Positions 45,472-56,181 of a stretch of DNA of 64,000 bases are shown piece after piece. This DNA comes from Anniella stebbinsi (Eukaryota > Chordata > Lepidosauria > Squamata > Anniellidae), in contig JARDYH010000002.1 in assembly GCA_029215795.1 (NCBI GenBank), positions 361,486,973 to 361,550,972 on the forward strand, read 5' to 3'. Each line of letters opens with the position of its first letter. Position 1 is the stretch's first letter. A program made the position numbers and the translations under genes. Under the pieces are notes generated by a model that saw nothing but the letters and a program-made list of their open reading frames with translations, did not search any database and was not told the DNA's origin.

Positions 45472-45950
45472 TAAGAACATACAAAGTGCCCTGCTGGTCA
45501 GACCGAGGGTCCATCTAGGCCAGCGCTCTGTTCACACAGTGGCCAAACCAGCTGCCGGCCAGGACCAACAAAGCAGGACATGGGGCAACAGCACCCTCCC
45601 ACCCATGTTCCCCAGCAACTGGTGCACACAAGCTGGAGACTGAATGTAGCACATCGCCACCAGGGCTGGCAGCCATGGCTAGCCTTCTCCTCCAGGAATG
45701 TATCCAATTCCCTTTGAAAGCCGCTCAAACAGGTGGCCATCGCTACATCTTGTGTAGTGAATTCCACGACTTAACTCTGCGCTGTGTGAAGAAGTCCTTC
45801 CTTTGACCTGCCCTGAATCTGCCACCAACCAACTTCATGGGATAATGACCCCATTAGGCTCTAGTATTTTGAGAGAGGGAGAAAAATGCCTCCCTCTCCA
45901 CATTCTCCACGCCAGACATCGTTTGGTACACCTCTCTCAGGTCTCCCCTT
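45472..45950 (-). mobile_element. CR1-like LINE 3' portion
   Basis: On the minus strand RGDLREVYQTMSGVENVERE and FFSLSQNTRA appear, then a 3' tail ending at AAGAACATACAAAG. It is the same family as 8704-9640. Confidence 0.8.
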
Positions 45951-46244
45951 AGCAGCCGACAGGCACGTGAAACTGGAAGGAGCAATGCGAGATCGGCACA
46001 AGGAACTCCAAGAGCGATCTCACCGAGGATGCAAAGTGAAACAGAGATGGCTGAAAACTGGCAAATAAGTCGAGCCTCACAGAGGTGAGCCAAAGCCAGG
46101 TGCTCCCTGGCAGAGCTATGACACTTGAGCATCCATCCTGTTAGCAGCCTCTTCCCGCTTCTTTTTGTGCAGGGGCTACTCAAATGCAGGCCCAGGGCAA
46201 CCAAGGGAATCACAGATCCAATAAAACAAAAAAAAAAACCAGCT

Positions 46245-46388
46245 GTTCTGAGTCACTACATGAGGAGCTGCATAGCCTTTGCTGGAGCTAGTATCTCAAT
46301 CCCACCACCTGCGGCGAGCCGCAGCTGGTGGGATTGAGATGCTAGCTCTGGCAAAGGCTATGCGGCTCCTGGTGTAGTTACCCAGAAC
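46245..46388. repeat. 140-bp near-perfect palindrome
   Basis: Arms of 70 bp (46245-46314 and 46319-46388) are separated by CGAG and match at about 60 positions. The left arm starts GTTCTGAGTCACTACATGAG and the right arm ends in GGTGTAGTTACCCAGAAC. An A-rich run to the left and a T-rich run to the right could extend pairing. It lies 326 nt past the donor of the 46714-46961 exon. It may be a MITE, but no other copy was seen here. Confidence 0.93.
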
Positions 46389-46713
46389 AAGTTTTTTTTC
46401 CTGGGTAAATAAAACACATGAACATGTGAAGTTGCCTTACAGACCAGTGGTCCAGTCCTGTCCCAGTACCTCTCCAGGCCTTTTCCCCAACCCTGCTGCC
46501 CTGTGGGCCATTTTGGATGGAGACGCCCAGGTAGGCAGAGAGGTCTCTTGAAGTTTACGGCACAGGAGCTGCCAGACTGCATCGCACTACTGCGCGCTAG
46601 CGAGGTGCCAGAGCTTGAACCCGGAGCCTTCATCACATGCTCCGCCTGTGAGCTGTGGCTTCCTTTCCGAGAGACCCTCGCCCGGCCCGCTTTCCGCCAG
46701 CAGCCCCACGTAC

Positions 46714-46961
46714 CCAAGAGCGAAATTGCTGTCCTCCCTCCAGTCCACAATGCGGCAGATGAAGAGGATGTTGGAGTAATCCTCAGGCCTGGCGGCAAAA
46801 TCTGGCGGGCAGTCGGTCAAGGCCACGTATGCGCGGGGCACTCGGTGGTCCACAGGCGAGAACATGGCACACTTCTTGAACAATTCGCTGTTGCGGTCAG
46901 TCAAGAGGCGGATGAAGCCCGTCGCTGCCCTGGAATGCTTCTTCTCCAGGATGAAGACGAC
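46714..46961 (-). CDS. DIS3L2: DIS3L2 exon, cold-shock domain region
   Basis: This 248-nt exon encodes 82 full residues plus two bases. It is recognised by [11 protein letters not shown] near its start, then [19 protein letters not shown] and LFICRIVDW, a near-exact match to the second cold-shock (OB-fold) region of DIS3L2. In this Dis3/RNase II-family enzyme that domain helps guide single-stranded, oligo(U)-tailed RNA towards the catalytic channel. The enzyme is cytoplasmic and degrades uridylated pre-let-7 and other RNAs. Splice sites are clear: CTCTCCCAG before GTCGTC, and GTACGT after the final GG. The exon starts in phase 0 and leaves two bases that join A of the next exon to restore Gly. 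No stop or frameshift is present. A 140-bp palindrome lies 326 nt into the downstream intron. Confidence 0.97.
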
Positions 46962-47406
46962 CTGGGAGAGCCAGAGGAGCAACAGTTAATGCCTGAAAGG
47001 ATGCTTTGAATTCCAAACAACAGGACAAGACAGCAATGCTTAGGATGCCTTCCGCATTCACAAGGGCCACGTCCCTTCCAGTGCTGAACAGAACAAAGCT
47101 CCATTGCATTTTACAGAACACTCCCCAGCGGCAAAATGTCGCCATTGGTCCTACACTGGGAGCGCCATCAGACGAGTGTTTTATTGCACGCTCGTTACTG
47201 GGCACTCGCGGATTTCTGTGGGTCACTCTCACGACTTCGTCTGCCTCCGGCGGGCCTCCCGCCCCTTCTAGCCTTCTTCGCACCAAAAAAACCCACCTCA
47301 GTAAGTCCGACTTATTTTGAAAGGCGGAAGTTGCTACTATCTCCTGCTGTGTGCAGGAGAAGCAGCGGGATCCAAACAGGGCCCTGGGCACGTCATTGAC
47401 TTCCTG

Positions 47407-47915
47407 CACTCTTCAAGGACTTGAAAGGTTGTCACACAGAGGAGGGCCAGGATCTCTTCTCGATCGTCCCAGAGTGCAGGACGCGGAATAAGGGGCTCAA
47501 GTTACAGATTTCAGCTGGACATCAGGAAAAAGCTTCCTGACTGTAAGAGCAGGACAACAATGGAACCAGTGACCTAGGGAGGTGGTGGGCTTTCCCACCC
47601 TAGAGGCCTTCAAGAGGCAGCTGGACACTGTCAGGGACGCTTTAAGGTAGGTTCCCGCATTGAGCAGGGGGTTGGACTCGTTGGCTTTAGAGGCCCCTTC
47701 CAACACTGCTATTGTTGTTGTTGTGCTTTGACCCAGAAGGATATTGTAATTTTAACTTGTTTTTATGCTTTATGGTTTTAAATTTTGTATATTGGTGTTT
47801 TAATTGTTCAATGCTTTTAATTTTTGTAAACCGCCCAGAGAGCTTCGGCTATGGGGCGGTATATAAATGGAATAAAATAAATAAATAATAAAATTCTACG
47901 ATTCTCTGAGGGACA
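47407..47915 (+). mobile_element. CR1 3' end interrupted by an L2 tail
   Basis: CR1 ORF2 end and UTR run to CCAACACTGCTATTG near 47715. The terminal ATTCTACGATTCTCTG resumes near 47895. Between them lies a 160-bp L2 tail with GCCCAGAGAGCTTCGGCTAT and an AATAAATAAATAA end. Confidence 0.8.
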
Positions 47916-48459
47916 AACGCGAGGGCAGAGAAGCGACGGTAAGGAAACGCCATTTCCACACGTGCGATGACGTTCTTACGGGGGGGCCCGGGAGCCCTGT
48001 GGTCACAGAGTCCGTTGGCCCTGTTCATTCAGTCTTCCCTCGACAAGGGCATGAAAGTCTCCCCTTTGCAGTGGGAGAGGCTGGGTGGGCTCGCATGCAG
48101 CATGCCACCATCCAAACCCTGGGAAGGACTTGCCATGACGCTCATCTGCTTAATGCTGCCACAGTCCGATCAAACTAACGTAGACACTAAGTAAGCCTCC
48201 CACTCTTCCTCCGAGGAGCCCAAGGCTGTGGGTTTGGGATCCAACCAATGGAGCTGCCTCTCACCAAGTCAATCGATCTGTCCCTCTCACCCGGTACTGT
48301 CTACCCTGAATGGGAAAGAGTTCCCTCCCAAGGGGGGAGTTTTTCTTCCACAGCCCTTCTACCGGACATCCTTTTAACGTAAACACTTGTGTTCTAATCA
48401 GGAGAAGTGTCAAGGCTCGAATTAGGGACCTCGGACATACAAAACACATGGACTTGCAT

Positions 48460-49665
48460 GGAAATATGGGTTCTGGGTGGGGTTACACTCCCCCTGAAAG
48501 ACTGTGTTCGCAGCTTGGGGGTGCTCCTGGATCCGTCGCTCCAAATGACAGCCCAGATAGATGCGACGGCCAGGAGTGCCTACTATCAGCTTCGGCTGAT
48601 ACGCCAGCTGCGCCCCTTCCTAGAGTTGGAAGACCTAAAGATGGTAGTGCACTCACTGGTAACTTCGAGGCTTGACTTCTGCAATGCGCTGTACATTTGT
48701 AATTCTGTATCAACTGAAGATATCATTCATGTACTCTTAGAATGCTCATTGTATAACAATCTCAGAACCAAATATATTTATCCATTGTTAAGTTCACTAA
48801 AGGGTAGGCCATCTCTTGTTAAGGTTTGTTTCTTATTGTCTGATGTTGAGAAGTATGTATCCTTTAGAACGTCTAAATTCCTTGTCAATGCTCTACAAAT
48901 ACGTGCCACAAAGTTTAAAGATTGTATGGAAAATGATCCAGCTCTTATTGGTTTACTAGCAGAGTTTTAATTGTATAGAGTGCTTTCCCCCCCTCCTTTG
49001 TAAGTGTGCATAATGGCAATTTGCTAAGACACAATAAAGTATGTTTGGTTTGTTGGTTTGGTACATAGGGCTACCTTTGTGCCTAGTCCGGAAACTTCAA
49101 CTAGTTCAAAATATGGCAGCCAGGTTGGTCACCGGTACATCTAGGAGTGACCATATTACGCCAGCTTTAAAATCGCTCCACTGGCTGCCAATTACTTTCT
49201 GGGCGAAGTATAAAGTGTTGGTCATTACCTTTAAAGCCCTACATGGTTTGGGTCCAGGTTACCTGCGGGATCGCCTTCTCCCGTACAATCCGCCCCGCAC
49301 TCTCAGGTCCTCTGGGAAGAACTTACTGCGGTCGGCCAAGACTAGGCTGACAACTGTTACCCAGAGGACCTTCTCTTCTGCCGCTCCCAGACTGTGGAAT
49401 GACCTGCCGGAGGAGACTCATCAACTTAACAGTCTTTTAGAATTTAAGAAAGCTATAAAGACTGTTCTCTTCCGGCAGGCATATCCAATGTAATTTTTAG
49501 AATGTTTTTAGGATGTTTTAGGATGTTTTAATGCAGTTTTAATAATATTTGTCATGTTTTAATTAGTTTTATGTATTTTATCATGTTGTTGTTCCCCGCC
49601 TCGATCTAGACGGAGAGGCAGGTAAGAAATAAATCGTTATTATTATTATTATTATTATTATTCTA
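48460..49665 (+). mobile_element. L2 LINE 3' portion with a nested LINE
   Basis: L2 ORF2 reads LGVLLDPSLQMTAQIDATAR, then LRLIRQLRPFLELEDLKMVV and LVTSRLDFCNALY. It continues after the insertion as LCLVRKLQLVQNMAARLVTG, LHWLPITFWAKYKVLVITFK and LFRQAYPM. The 3' UTR ends with CCCCGCCTCGATCTAGACGG and an ATT tail at 49638-49665. Apart from the insertion (48697-49060) the ORF end is nearly intact, so this is one of the younger L2 copies here. Confidence 0.92.
48697..49060 (+). mobile_element. 5'-truncated LINE nested in L2
   Basis: GTACAT occurs at both borders (48691-48696, 49061-49066), as expected of target-primed insertion. The 364-bp insert keeps an open frame to TAA at 48970. It contains a DIIHVLLECSLYNNLRTKYI motif, a C-terminal H-x3-C zinc-knuckle-like segment of LINE ORF2. 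It ends ACACAATAAAGTATG plus a TTTGGTTTG tail. The clade is unclear; Vingi- or I-like is a guess. Confidence 0.82.
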
Positions 49666-49724
49666 CCCAATTTTGTCCTTATCCTGAGAGGTAGGTTAGG
49701 GAGTCAGTGATGGTCCTAAGGGAT

Positions 49725-49970
49725 TTATTTATTGTATTTATTATGTTTATATCCTGCTTTCCCCCACCCCCCACCCCACAATGAGCTCAGGGCAGCACCC
49801 AGGGCTCCCCAATCCCCACCCCCCATTACATCCTTAAAACAGCCCTGCAAGGTAGGTTAGGCTGGGATATGGCAACTAACCCAACATCATCCAGTGAGCT
49901 CCATGGCTGAGTGGAGACCTCAACCTGAGTCTTTCCAATCCTACTCTGACACTGTAGCCACCTGGGCTTC
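49725..49970 (-). mobile_element. tRNA-derived SINE
   Basis: Read on minus it has a GTGGCTACAGTGTCAGAGTAG head, a body with CTCACTGGATGATGTTGGG, and ATATAAACATAATAAATACA at its tail. Family 2748-2995. Confidence 0.65.
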
Positions 49971-50129
49971 TGCCTTCCCTGAGGAGCTATGGCAGCCACA
50001 CTCACGAGTTCCATGAAGGGCCAAAAGAAACCAGGGGGGCTGGATGACAGCCTTGTGCTCAGGGAGCTGCTTTTGTAGGAGGAGTGGGAAGCCCTCCTGG
50101 TGGCACAGTTAGGAGGAATGCGACACTAC

Positions 50130-50224
50130 CTTGGCAGTCTTCTGAAGGTACTGATCCGGGTCGGTTGCCTTGGAGGCATCGTCCTGCTTTGCACGGCGGC
50201 CACCGCAAGCCTCCGGATTGCTCC
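50130..50224 (-). CDS. DIS3L2: DIS3L2 exon, N-terminal linker
   Basis: This 95-nt exon precedes the cold-shock exon at 46714-46961. On the minus strand a pyrimidine-rich tract ending CCGCAG lies before it and the donor GTAGTG follows it. It starts with the last two bases of a split codon and ends in phase 0, which fits the next exon's phase-0 start. The 31 full codons end in DQYLQKTAK, resembling the residues that precede the [11 protein letters not shown] segment of vertebrate DIS3L2. The rest is hydrophilic and rich in K, D and A, as expected of a poorly conserved linker between the two cold-shock domains. Identification rests on position, phase and the short C-terminal match, so it is less certain than for the next exons. 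The preceding exon, which must end in phase 1, was not found. Confidence 0.78.
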
Positions 50225-50708
50225 CTGCGGAACACACACATAAAACATCCCCATTGCAGTTGCTTCAAAGGCCCTTTTCCTAACCCTAACGCTTTCCATG
50301 TCCCTTTTTGGCAGCCCCAAAGGCCAGCTTCGAGCCCTGGCCCAGACCAAAAGAAGCAAAAACCACGTGTCCAAATTGCCACGGAACAAAGAGTGGCATG
50401 TCAATATCCTTCCAGGCCGCAATGGGGAGCAGAAATACGGTCAACTTCCGTCGTGCACATTTTCTAAAATCAAAATAAACCCCAACATTTACAAAGGCAT
50501 CTGTACCAGCCATAATAAACAAAATGGTGGAAAACACACTCTATTTATTAAATTCAAATAAAAGCGTTTTGAATTTCCTGGCATTTCTTAACGTAGGGCT
50601 CACGTCACTTTTCACTCTGACTACATCAATAATCCCCTTTAAGTGCTCGTATTCACTAAAATGTTTAATTTCCTTTAAAGAATGTTGTGCAAGGCTATAA
50701 AATGCGTG

Positions 50709-50791
50709 ATGTGTTGGATTACAATCCGCCAGCTGGGGGCTTCTCAGAGTCGCAGTCCAGCACATCTGAAGGGCACCAAGTTGGGGAAAGG
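50709..50791. mobile_element. Small palindromic DNA element, truncated
   Basis: GTGTTGGATTACAATCCGCC is mirrored by CGCAGTCCAGCACATCTGAA, ending GGCACCAAGTTGGGGAAAGG. Confidence 0.5.
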
Positions 50792-50899
50792 TAGGGTAGC
50801 ATCTGTCAGTCTGTCTACAGAGCCAGCTCAAGCGGCTAAGCTGGTAGGTTGCTATCTGCTGTTCAAGTTTAAAAGAAGGTCCCTGCCTTGAAAAGAAGG

Positions 50900-52000
50900 C
50901 CCCTTGTTTAGTTCTGTGGGTTTGGTGGAGACCTGCCCTTCCAGCTTGCCTGCTTTAGGGCAGTGAATGCCACAGCCACGACCCAAAGCAGCCCAATCGG
51001 AGTTCCCAGCTGCGCGGATCACCATTTATTCCATTCTTCCTGCACTCAATACAGGAAACATGAGCGCATCACGGCGCTAGGGTGGGGGTGGGCGGTCTTG
51101 AACCAGGGACTCCGGCAATGAGGCTGAGACGCCCAACTCCCAGCACGCTAACCAGGCAAGGCGAGGGAAATTCAGCGCCCCCCCCCCCCAAGGCAGATGC
51201 CCAGAGGGCAATACTGGAGCTTCCATACCAATAGGAATCCGGTGTCCTGAAGAGCCATTCGGACCCCGCCTGACCTCACGTTAACATCGTCTCTGGCTGG
51301 AGCTCTGCTTGGAGAACCTCAATTGAACTGCCTGCATACGGGCCTCCGGAACTGACCCCGAGGACTGGGCAGAGCTGCCCTTTGTTGCCGGGTGTGAAGA
51401 GGAGGGTTGTGTCAGCACGCATGTTCATTTAGGGACCGGGTTTGCAATTGCTAAGGCAGTCACTCTGACAAAGAGCCTAAGTACTAAAACAGCTTGACCT
51501 CGCTCGTGCCAGACGGGGGAACTTCCAATCTTTCCAGGCTGATGCGCTGCCCAGAGTTTTCTCTTTCAGATGCATTTAGGCTAATTCTTTTAGGGAAGGG
51601 GGGGGAACCTTCCCCCGGCTTCTCCTTTCACCCTTCAGACAACTTATTTTAAGAATTGCCCCTCTGTTTCCACTCAGGTCACAAATCTATAGCACGGAAC
51701 TGAGCCGACTTTTCGCTTTATGTGCTCATCAAATCTGTCTCCTAGTTAGCTTTCAGTCTCCCCCCCCCCCACTGCCTTGTTTATTCTCTGCCCGCCTGTG
51801 CAAGTGAGAAGCCCCAAAGAACTAGATATGCCCAATTCAAGTTATTAGCATTAGCCATGCTATTAATAACATGGCTTACACAAACTGTTCTATTTTCACC
51901 ACCACCCCATTGTCTCAGGAACTGCCTTCTGGCGATTCTGTTACCCTGTGAAGTTGCAGACAGTTGTCATGCAGGAGTTTTTTTCAAACTGCATTCAGGC
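50900..52000. other. No gene recognised
   Basis: Mostly unique-looking intron sequence. 51270-51800 has little visible repeat content. Confidence 0.3.
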
Positions 52001-52004
52001 GTCC

Positions 52005-52265
52005 TGAACCAACCTCCCCCAGCCCGTTGCCCTCTAGCTGTGTGGGGATCACAACTCCCATCATCCAGGCAGCATGAATCATCCCATCATCTACGCTACC
52101 CCCAGGAACAGAGATGGTATGCCTACGTACATTGGTTGCTGGGGAACATGGGCAGGAGGATGCTGTTGCACCCATGCCCTGCTTGTGGGCTTCCCACGAG
52201 CAGAAGGTTGGCCAGAAGGCTGGACTAGATGGACCCTTGGTCTGGTCCAGGACGGCTCCTCTTAC
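52005..52265 (+). mobile_element. Palindromic element piece followed by CR1-like 3' tail
   Basis: CCTGAACCAACCTCCCCCAG to about 52076 is a half of the small palindromic family. From about 52120, GGTTGCTGGGGAACATGGGC and GGACCCTTGGTCTGGTCCAG match the tail of 25800-26225. Confidence 0.55.
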
Positions 52266-52617
52266 ATCCAGTTGGGAAAATTAGACAACAATTCAAATTT
52301 CCTAAAAAGTCTTAAATCCTTAGAAGTTTTTCACTACAGTTTCACCTGCCTTCTCCCTCAAAACAGCCCATCCCTCGAATCTTGCAGCCATCACTGGGCA
52401 GATGGCATCACCGGTCCCTGGCTTTTGAAACTTAGGCACAGGAGGCTGCTGGAAGCCGCGCTATGAACGGTGGTGTAAAAACCACTATCCTCAGTCCAGG
52501 CCTCCTACGGCCACCAGGGGGCACCCACCCAACCCCATCCACTGGAAACGACTTCCCATCAGGGCAATGCAGGATGTTAAGTGCCCAAAGGCAGGATCAA
52601 CATCTACACTTACGTAG

Positions 52618-52985
52618 CAGCCTGGAGAAGAGAAGATTGAGGGGAGACATGAGAGCGCTCTTCAAATACTTGAAAGGTTCTCACACAGAGGAGGGCCAGG
52701 ATCTCTTCTCCATCATCCCAGAGTGCAGGACACAGAATAATGGGCTGAAGTTACAGGAAGCCAGATTCCGGCTGGACATCAGGAAAAACTTTCTGACTGC
52801 TAGAGCAGTATGACAATGGAACCAATGACCTAGGGAGATCATGGGCTGTCCTACACTAGAGGCCTTCAAGAGGCAGCTGGACAACCATCTGTCAGGGATG
52901 CTTTAAGGTGGATTCCTGCACTGAACAGGGGGTTGGACTCGATGGCTTTATAAGCCCTTCCAACTCTACGATTCTATGAGTCTAT
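52618..52985 (+). mobile_element. CR1 LINE 3' end
   Basis: SLEKRRLRGDMRALFKYLKG and [13 protein letters not shown] are readable. It ends CCAACTCTACGATTCTATG. Confidence 0.9.
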
Positions 52986-52990
52986 GTAGA

Positions 52991-53124
52991 CCATTGTTCC
53001 TGACCCTGGGGCCTTCCAGGTGTGTTGAAACACAACTCCCATGATTCCCAACCATGATTCCCACTGGCTGTGCTGGCTGGGAATTATGGGAGTTGCGGTC
53101 CAACGGCCCCAGGTTGAGGAACGC
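52991..53124. mobile_element. Small palindromic DNA element (CTTCCCCAA family)
   Basis: GGGGCCTTCCAGGTGTGTTG and CACAACTCCCATGATTCCC are mirrored by GGGAATTATGGGAGTTGCGG and CCCCAGGTTGAGGAACG. Confidence 0.7.
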
Positions 53125-53282
53125 TGCTGTAGACAAACGACAGAGGAGATGTCTCATTGGTGTTGAGAAACAGAAAGCTGAGCTAGATGGATCATTGGGC
53201 TGTCCGTACAGCGAGGAGCCAAACGTGTATTCATTGGAACCCAATAGCGCTTGGCTGGCAGGCAGGCAGGGGATAATCATGT

Positions 53283-53305
53283 GACACACACACACACACA
53301 CACAC
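53283..53305. repeat. (CA)n microsatellite
   Basis: About 11 uninterrupted CA units. Confidence 0.95.
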
Positions 53306-53449
53306 GAGAAGCAACATCAAAAGAGTTTGGAGCAGCGCTGGTGTGGGCAAGCAAATCATGGGAGAAGAAGAGAGACCAGGAGAAATCCTGGACAGCTGGA
53401 CTTAGGAAGCAAAAGCGTCGGGAGGAGCAGAGAAAAGGAGGCTGCTGCC

Positions 53450-54290
53450 ATTTGCCAAACCAGAAATAAGCTACGCCGAACCTTTGCTGTCGTGGTTATC
53501 CGTCGACCATTCAATATTTCCACCCTGGGCAGCGCTATGTTTGCAGTGGGAGATTTACTATGTTAGCTTGGGCAGGGCTTGCTCAGCTTATTTTACAGTG
53601 CAAACAGCCTCCAATAGCTCCAGCCCAGCAAAACGGTGCTTTAATCCCCTATGTTTCCCTTTCGGGTGATTACCTGACAAAACCAAAAATTGTTATAGCT
53701 CTGCTGAAAAGAAAATTAGGCACTAATGGCAAGGATCCTCTCCAATTAGTTCTGTTATTACCGGCAAATCAGATCCAGCGCTTGCAACGTGAGCATCCCT
53801 CGGAGGCGGCAACATGAACGGTTCGGAGGCCGACAGGTTGCGTTTAGCCAGAATCCCCTCTGCCTTGTCGAAGACGGCTTCCCTCCCCCCTTCCTTTTTA
53901 AGTTCTTGAAAGTTCCTTGCACAAATCAGATTACCCAGGTCAGCTGAAGTGGCCGCAGCAGGCCCTTAAAGCCATCAGATTAAAACACTTATTAGCCACG
54001 ACAGATCCAAAGTTATTTTTTCCAGGCTTGCTGCGGCCACGGTGGAAATTTGCAACTCCCTCCAAGGAGAGCACAATTGAGCGTTAGCAATTCCCACTTG
54101 CAAGTGAAAATATATTGTCTTTTCTGATCCTTTCGACACACGCACACCGGCATGCCGAGAGGGGGAACGACGCATCTCCCACGTTGGATGGAAACAGGAG
54201 TGTTGAAAATCCTGACAAGAGCAAAGATTTGAGCTTGCACGAGATTCAATCTGCTTTTTAATGCTGTATTTGGTGCACATCATCTCTGGG
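53450..54290. other. Low-repeat intronic block, possible conserved non-coding element
   Basis: No transposon sequence was recognised over 840 bp. Balanced composition with words such as TACAGTGCAAACAGCCTCCA (53595) and CTCCAATTAGTTCTGTTATT (53740). It resembles the low-repeat blocks at 14590 and 33640. Confidence 0.3.
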
Positions 54291-54294
54291 GCTA

Positions 54295-54795
54295 GAATCA
54301 TAGGATCATAGAATAGTAGAGTTGGAAGGGGCCTCTAAGGCCATCGTGTCCAACCCTCTGCTCAATGCAGGAATCCACCCTTAAAGCATCCCTGACAGAT
54401 GGCTGTCCAGCTGCCTCTTGAAGGCCTCGAGTGTGGGACAGCCCATGACCTCCCTTGGTCATTGGTTCCATTGTCCTACTGCTCTAACAGTCAGGACGTT
54501 TTTCCTGATGTCCAGCTGGAATCTGGCTTCCTGTAAGTTGAGCCCATTATTCTGTGTCCTCCTGCACTCTGGGATGATGGAGAAGAGATCCAGGCCCTCT
54601 TCTGTGTGACAACCTTTCAAGTATTTGAAGAGTGCTATCATGTCTCCCCTCAATCTTCTCTTCCCCATGCTAAACATGTCCAGTTCTTTCAGTCTCTCCT
54701 CATAGGGCTTTGTTTCCAAACCCCTGATCATCCTCGTTGCCCTCCTCTGAACCCCTTCCAGCTCGTCTGCATCCTTCTTAAAGGGTGGTGCCCAG
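54295..54795 (-). mobile_element. CR1 LINE 3' portion
   Basis: On the minus strand [20 protein letters not shown], then LDMFSMGKRRLRGDMIALFK and LDIRKNVLTVRAVGQWN. It ends in ATTCTATGATCCTATGATTC. Confidence 0.92.
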
Positions 54796-55489
54796 AAGCC
54801 ACCCAGATCCCCATGGGGGCTAGAAACAGGGCTGTGCGTGCCTGTCATGTCCACAAATGCAGAAACGCCAGGCAGCAACAGAGATGTGGGTAAGCAAAGA
54901 CAGGATCGCTCAGGAAAGGGTTTGGCATCTCCGTTGTTCCTTACCCTGCCATGGGCCTACACACCCTGGCCCCAGCATCCTCTCCTCTTGCTCCTGCACC
55001 CAACTCCATTCCGTCTCTCACCGCCACCGATGCCGACGCAGATCCGCTTGAGCCGCTACTCACACACCAGGTTTTCAAGGGCCGGAGCGCATGAGCAGCC
55101 ACGATAGCGCTAAGCTACGTCTATCGGCCACTGCAATGGCGCCGCAACGGGAGAGCGTGGGCTGGGGCAGAAGCAGCGAGGAGATGGTGCAAGAGAAGCA
55201 GAGCGGGCTTGTGTGAGCAGCGGCCTGACTCAGGAGGGGACGCTGTGGTCGCAATAGCCCGGAGGCGTCCAAGCAGCCGCTGTTACGAGCAGAACGCTGG
55301 GCAGCGTGGAATTGCGGCTGAACCAGCAAGGCCGTCCTTCGGTTTTCAAATGTTTCAAGCTCACGAGGAGAAGGAATTCACCAAGGACGAGACTGTGAAG
55401 GGCTATGAGTCATGATGGCGACATATGACCACCAGAATCAGAAGCAGTTACTAGGGAACATGAGCATGAAGATGTTATTGACCATCTAG

Positions 55490-55925
55490 CGTGAGAGAGT
55501 CACGACCTCCCTAGGTAACTGGTTCCATTGTCATTTAGAGCAGTACGACAATGGAATCAATGAGGAGAGACGACTGAGGGGAGACATGAGAGCACTCTTC
55601 AAATGCTGGAAAGGTTGTCAAACAGAGGAGGTCCAGGATCTCTTCCCGATCAACCCAGAGTGCAGGAGGACACGGAATAATGGGCTCAAGTTACAGGAAG
55701 CCAGATTCCGGCTGGACATCAGGAAAAACTTCCTGGCTGTTAGAGCAGTATGACAATGGAACCCATGAGCTAGGGAGGTGGTGGGCTCTCCCACACTAGA
55801 GGCCTTCAAGAGGCAGCTGGACAGCCATCTGTCAGGGATGCTTTAAGGTGGATTCCTGCACTGAGCAGAGGGTTGGACTCCATGGCCTTATAGGCCCCTA
55901 CCAATTTTATGATTCTATGATACCA
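55490..55925 (+). mobile_element. CR1 3' end with inverted leading fragment
   Basis: 55555-55925 is a normal plus CR1 end (HQEKLPG-type reading and ATTTTATGATTCTATG). 55505-55540 carries GACCTCCCTAGGTAACTGGT, which is CR1 sequence in the opposite orientation. Confidence 0.82.
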
Positions 55926-56132
55926 GTTGATCCTACAAAGAGCAGTTCCATGTCTCTTCATCCCTCGCTTAAAAGGTCACCCTATGTCATTAGACCTGAG
56001 ATTCTCAAGTGCAGGGCACTTGAGATACATGCCTGCAGGTCACATGCAATAACAGAGTGCCAGGGAGATCCAAAGTATTTCACTTCCAGCCTTCAGGTGC
56101 ATATTGCAGGTGGAAACTCTATGCACGTGGAA

Positions 56133-56133
<1 letters not shown>

Positions 56134-56179
<46 letters not shown>
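56134..56179. repeat. (TC)n microsatellite
   Basis: About 23 units, ending at the border of the MITE at 56180. Confidence 0.97.

Positions 56180-56181
<2 letters not shown>

Noticed and set aside
46503..47009. 168-codon plus-strand frame
   Set aside because: It is the antisense shadow of the DIS3L2 exon at 46714-46961.
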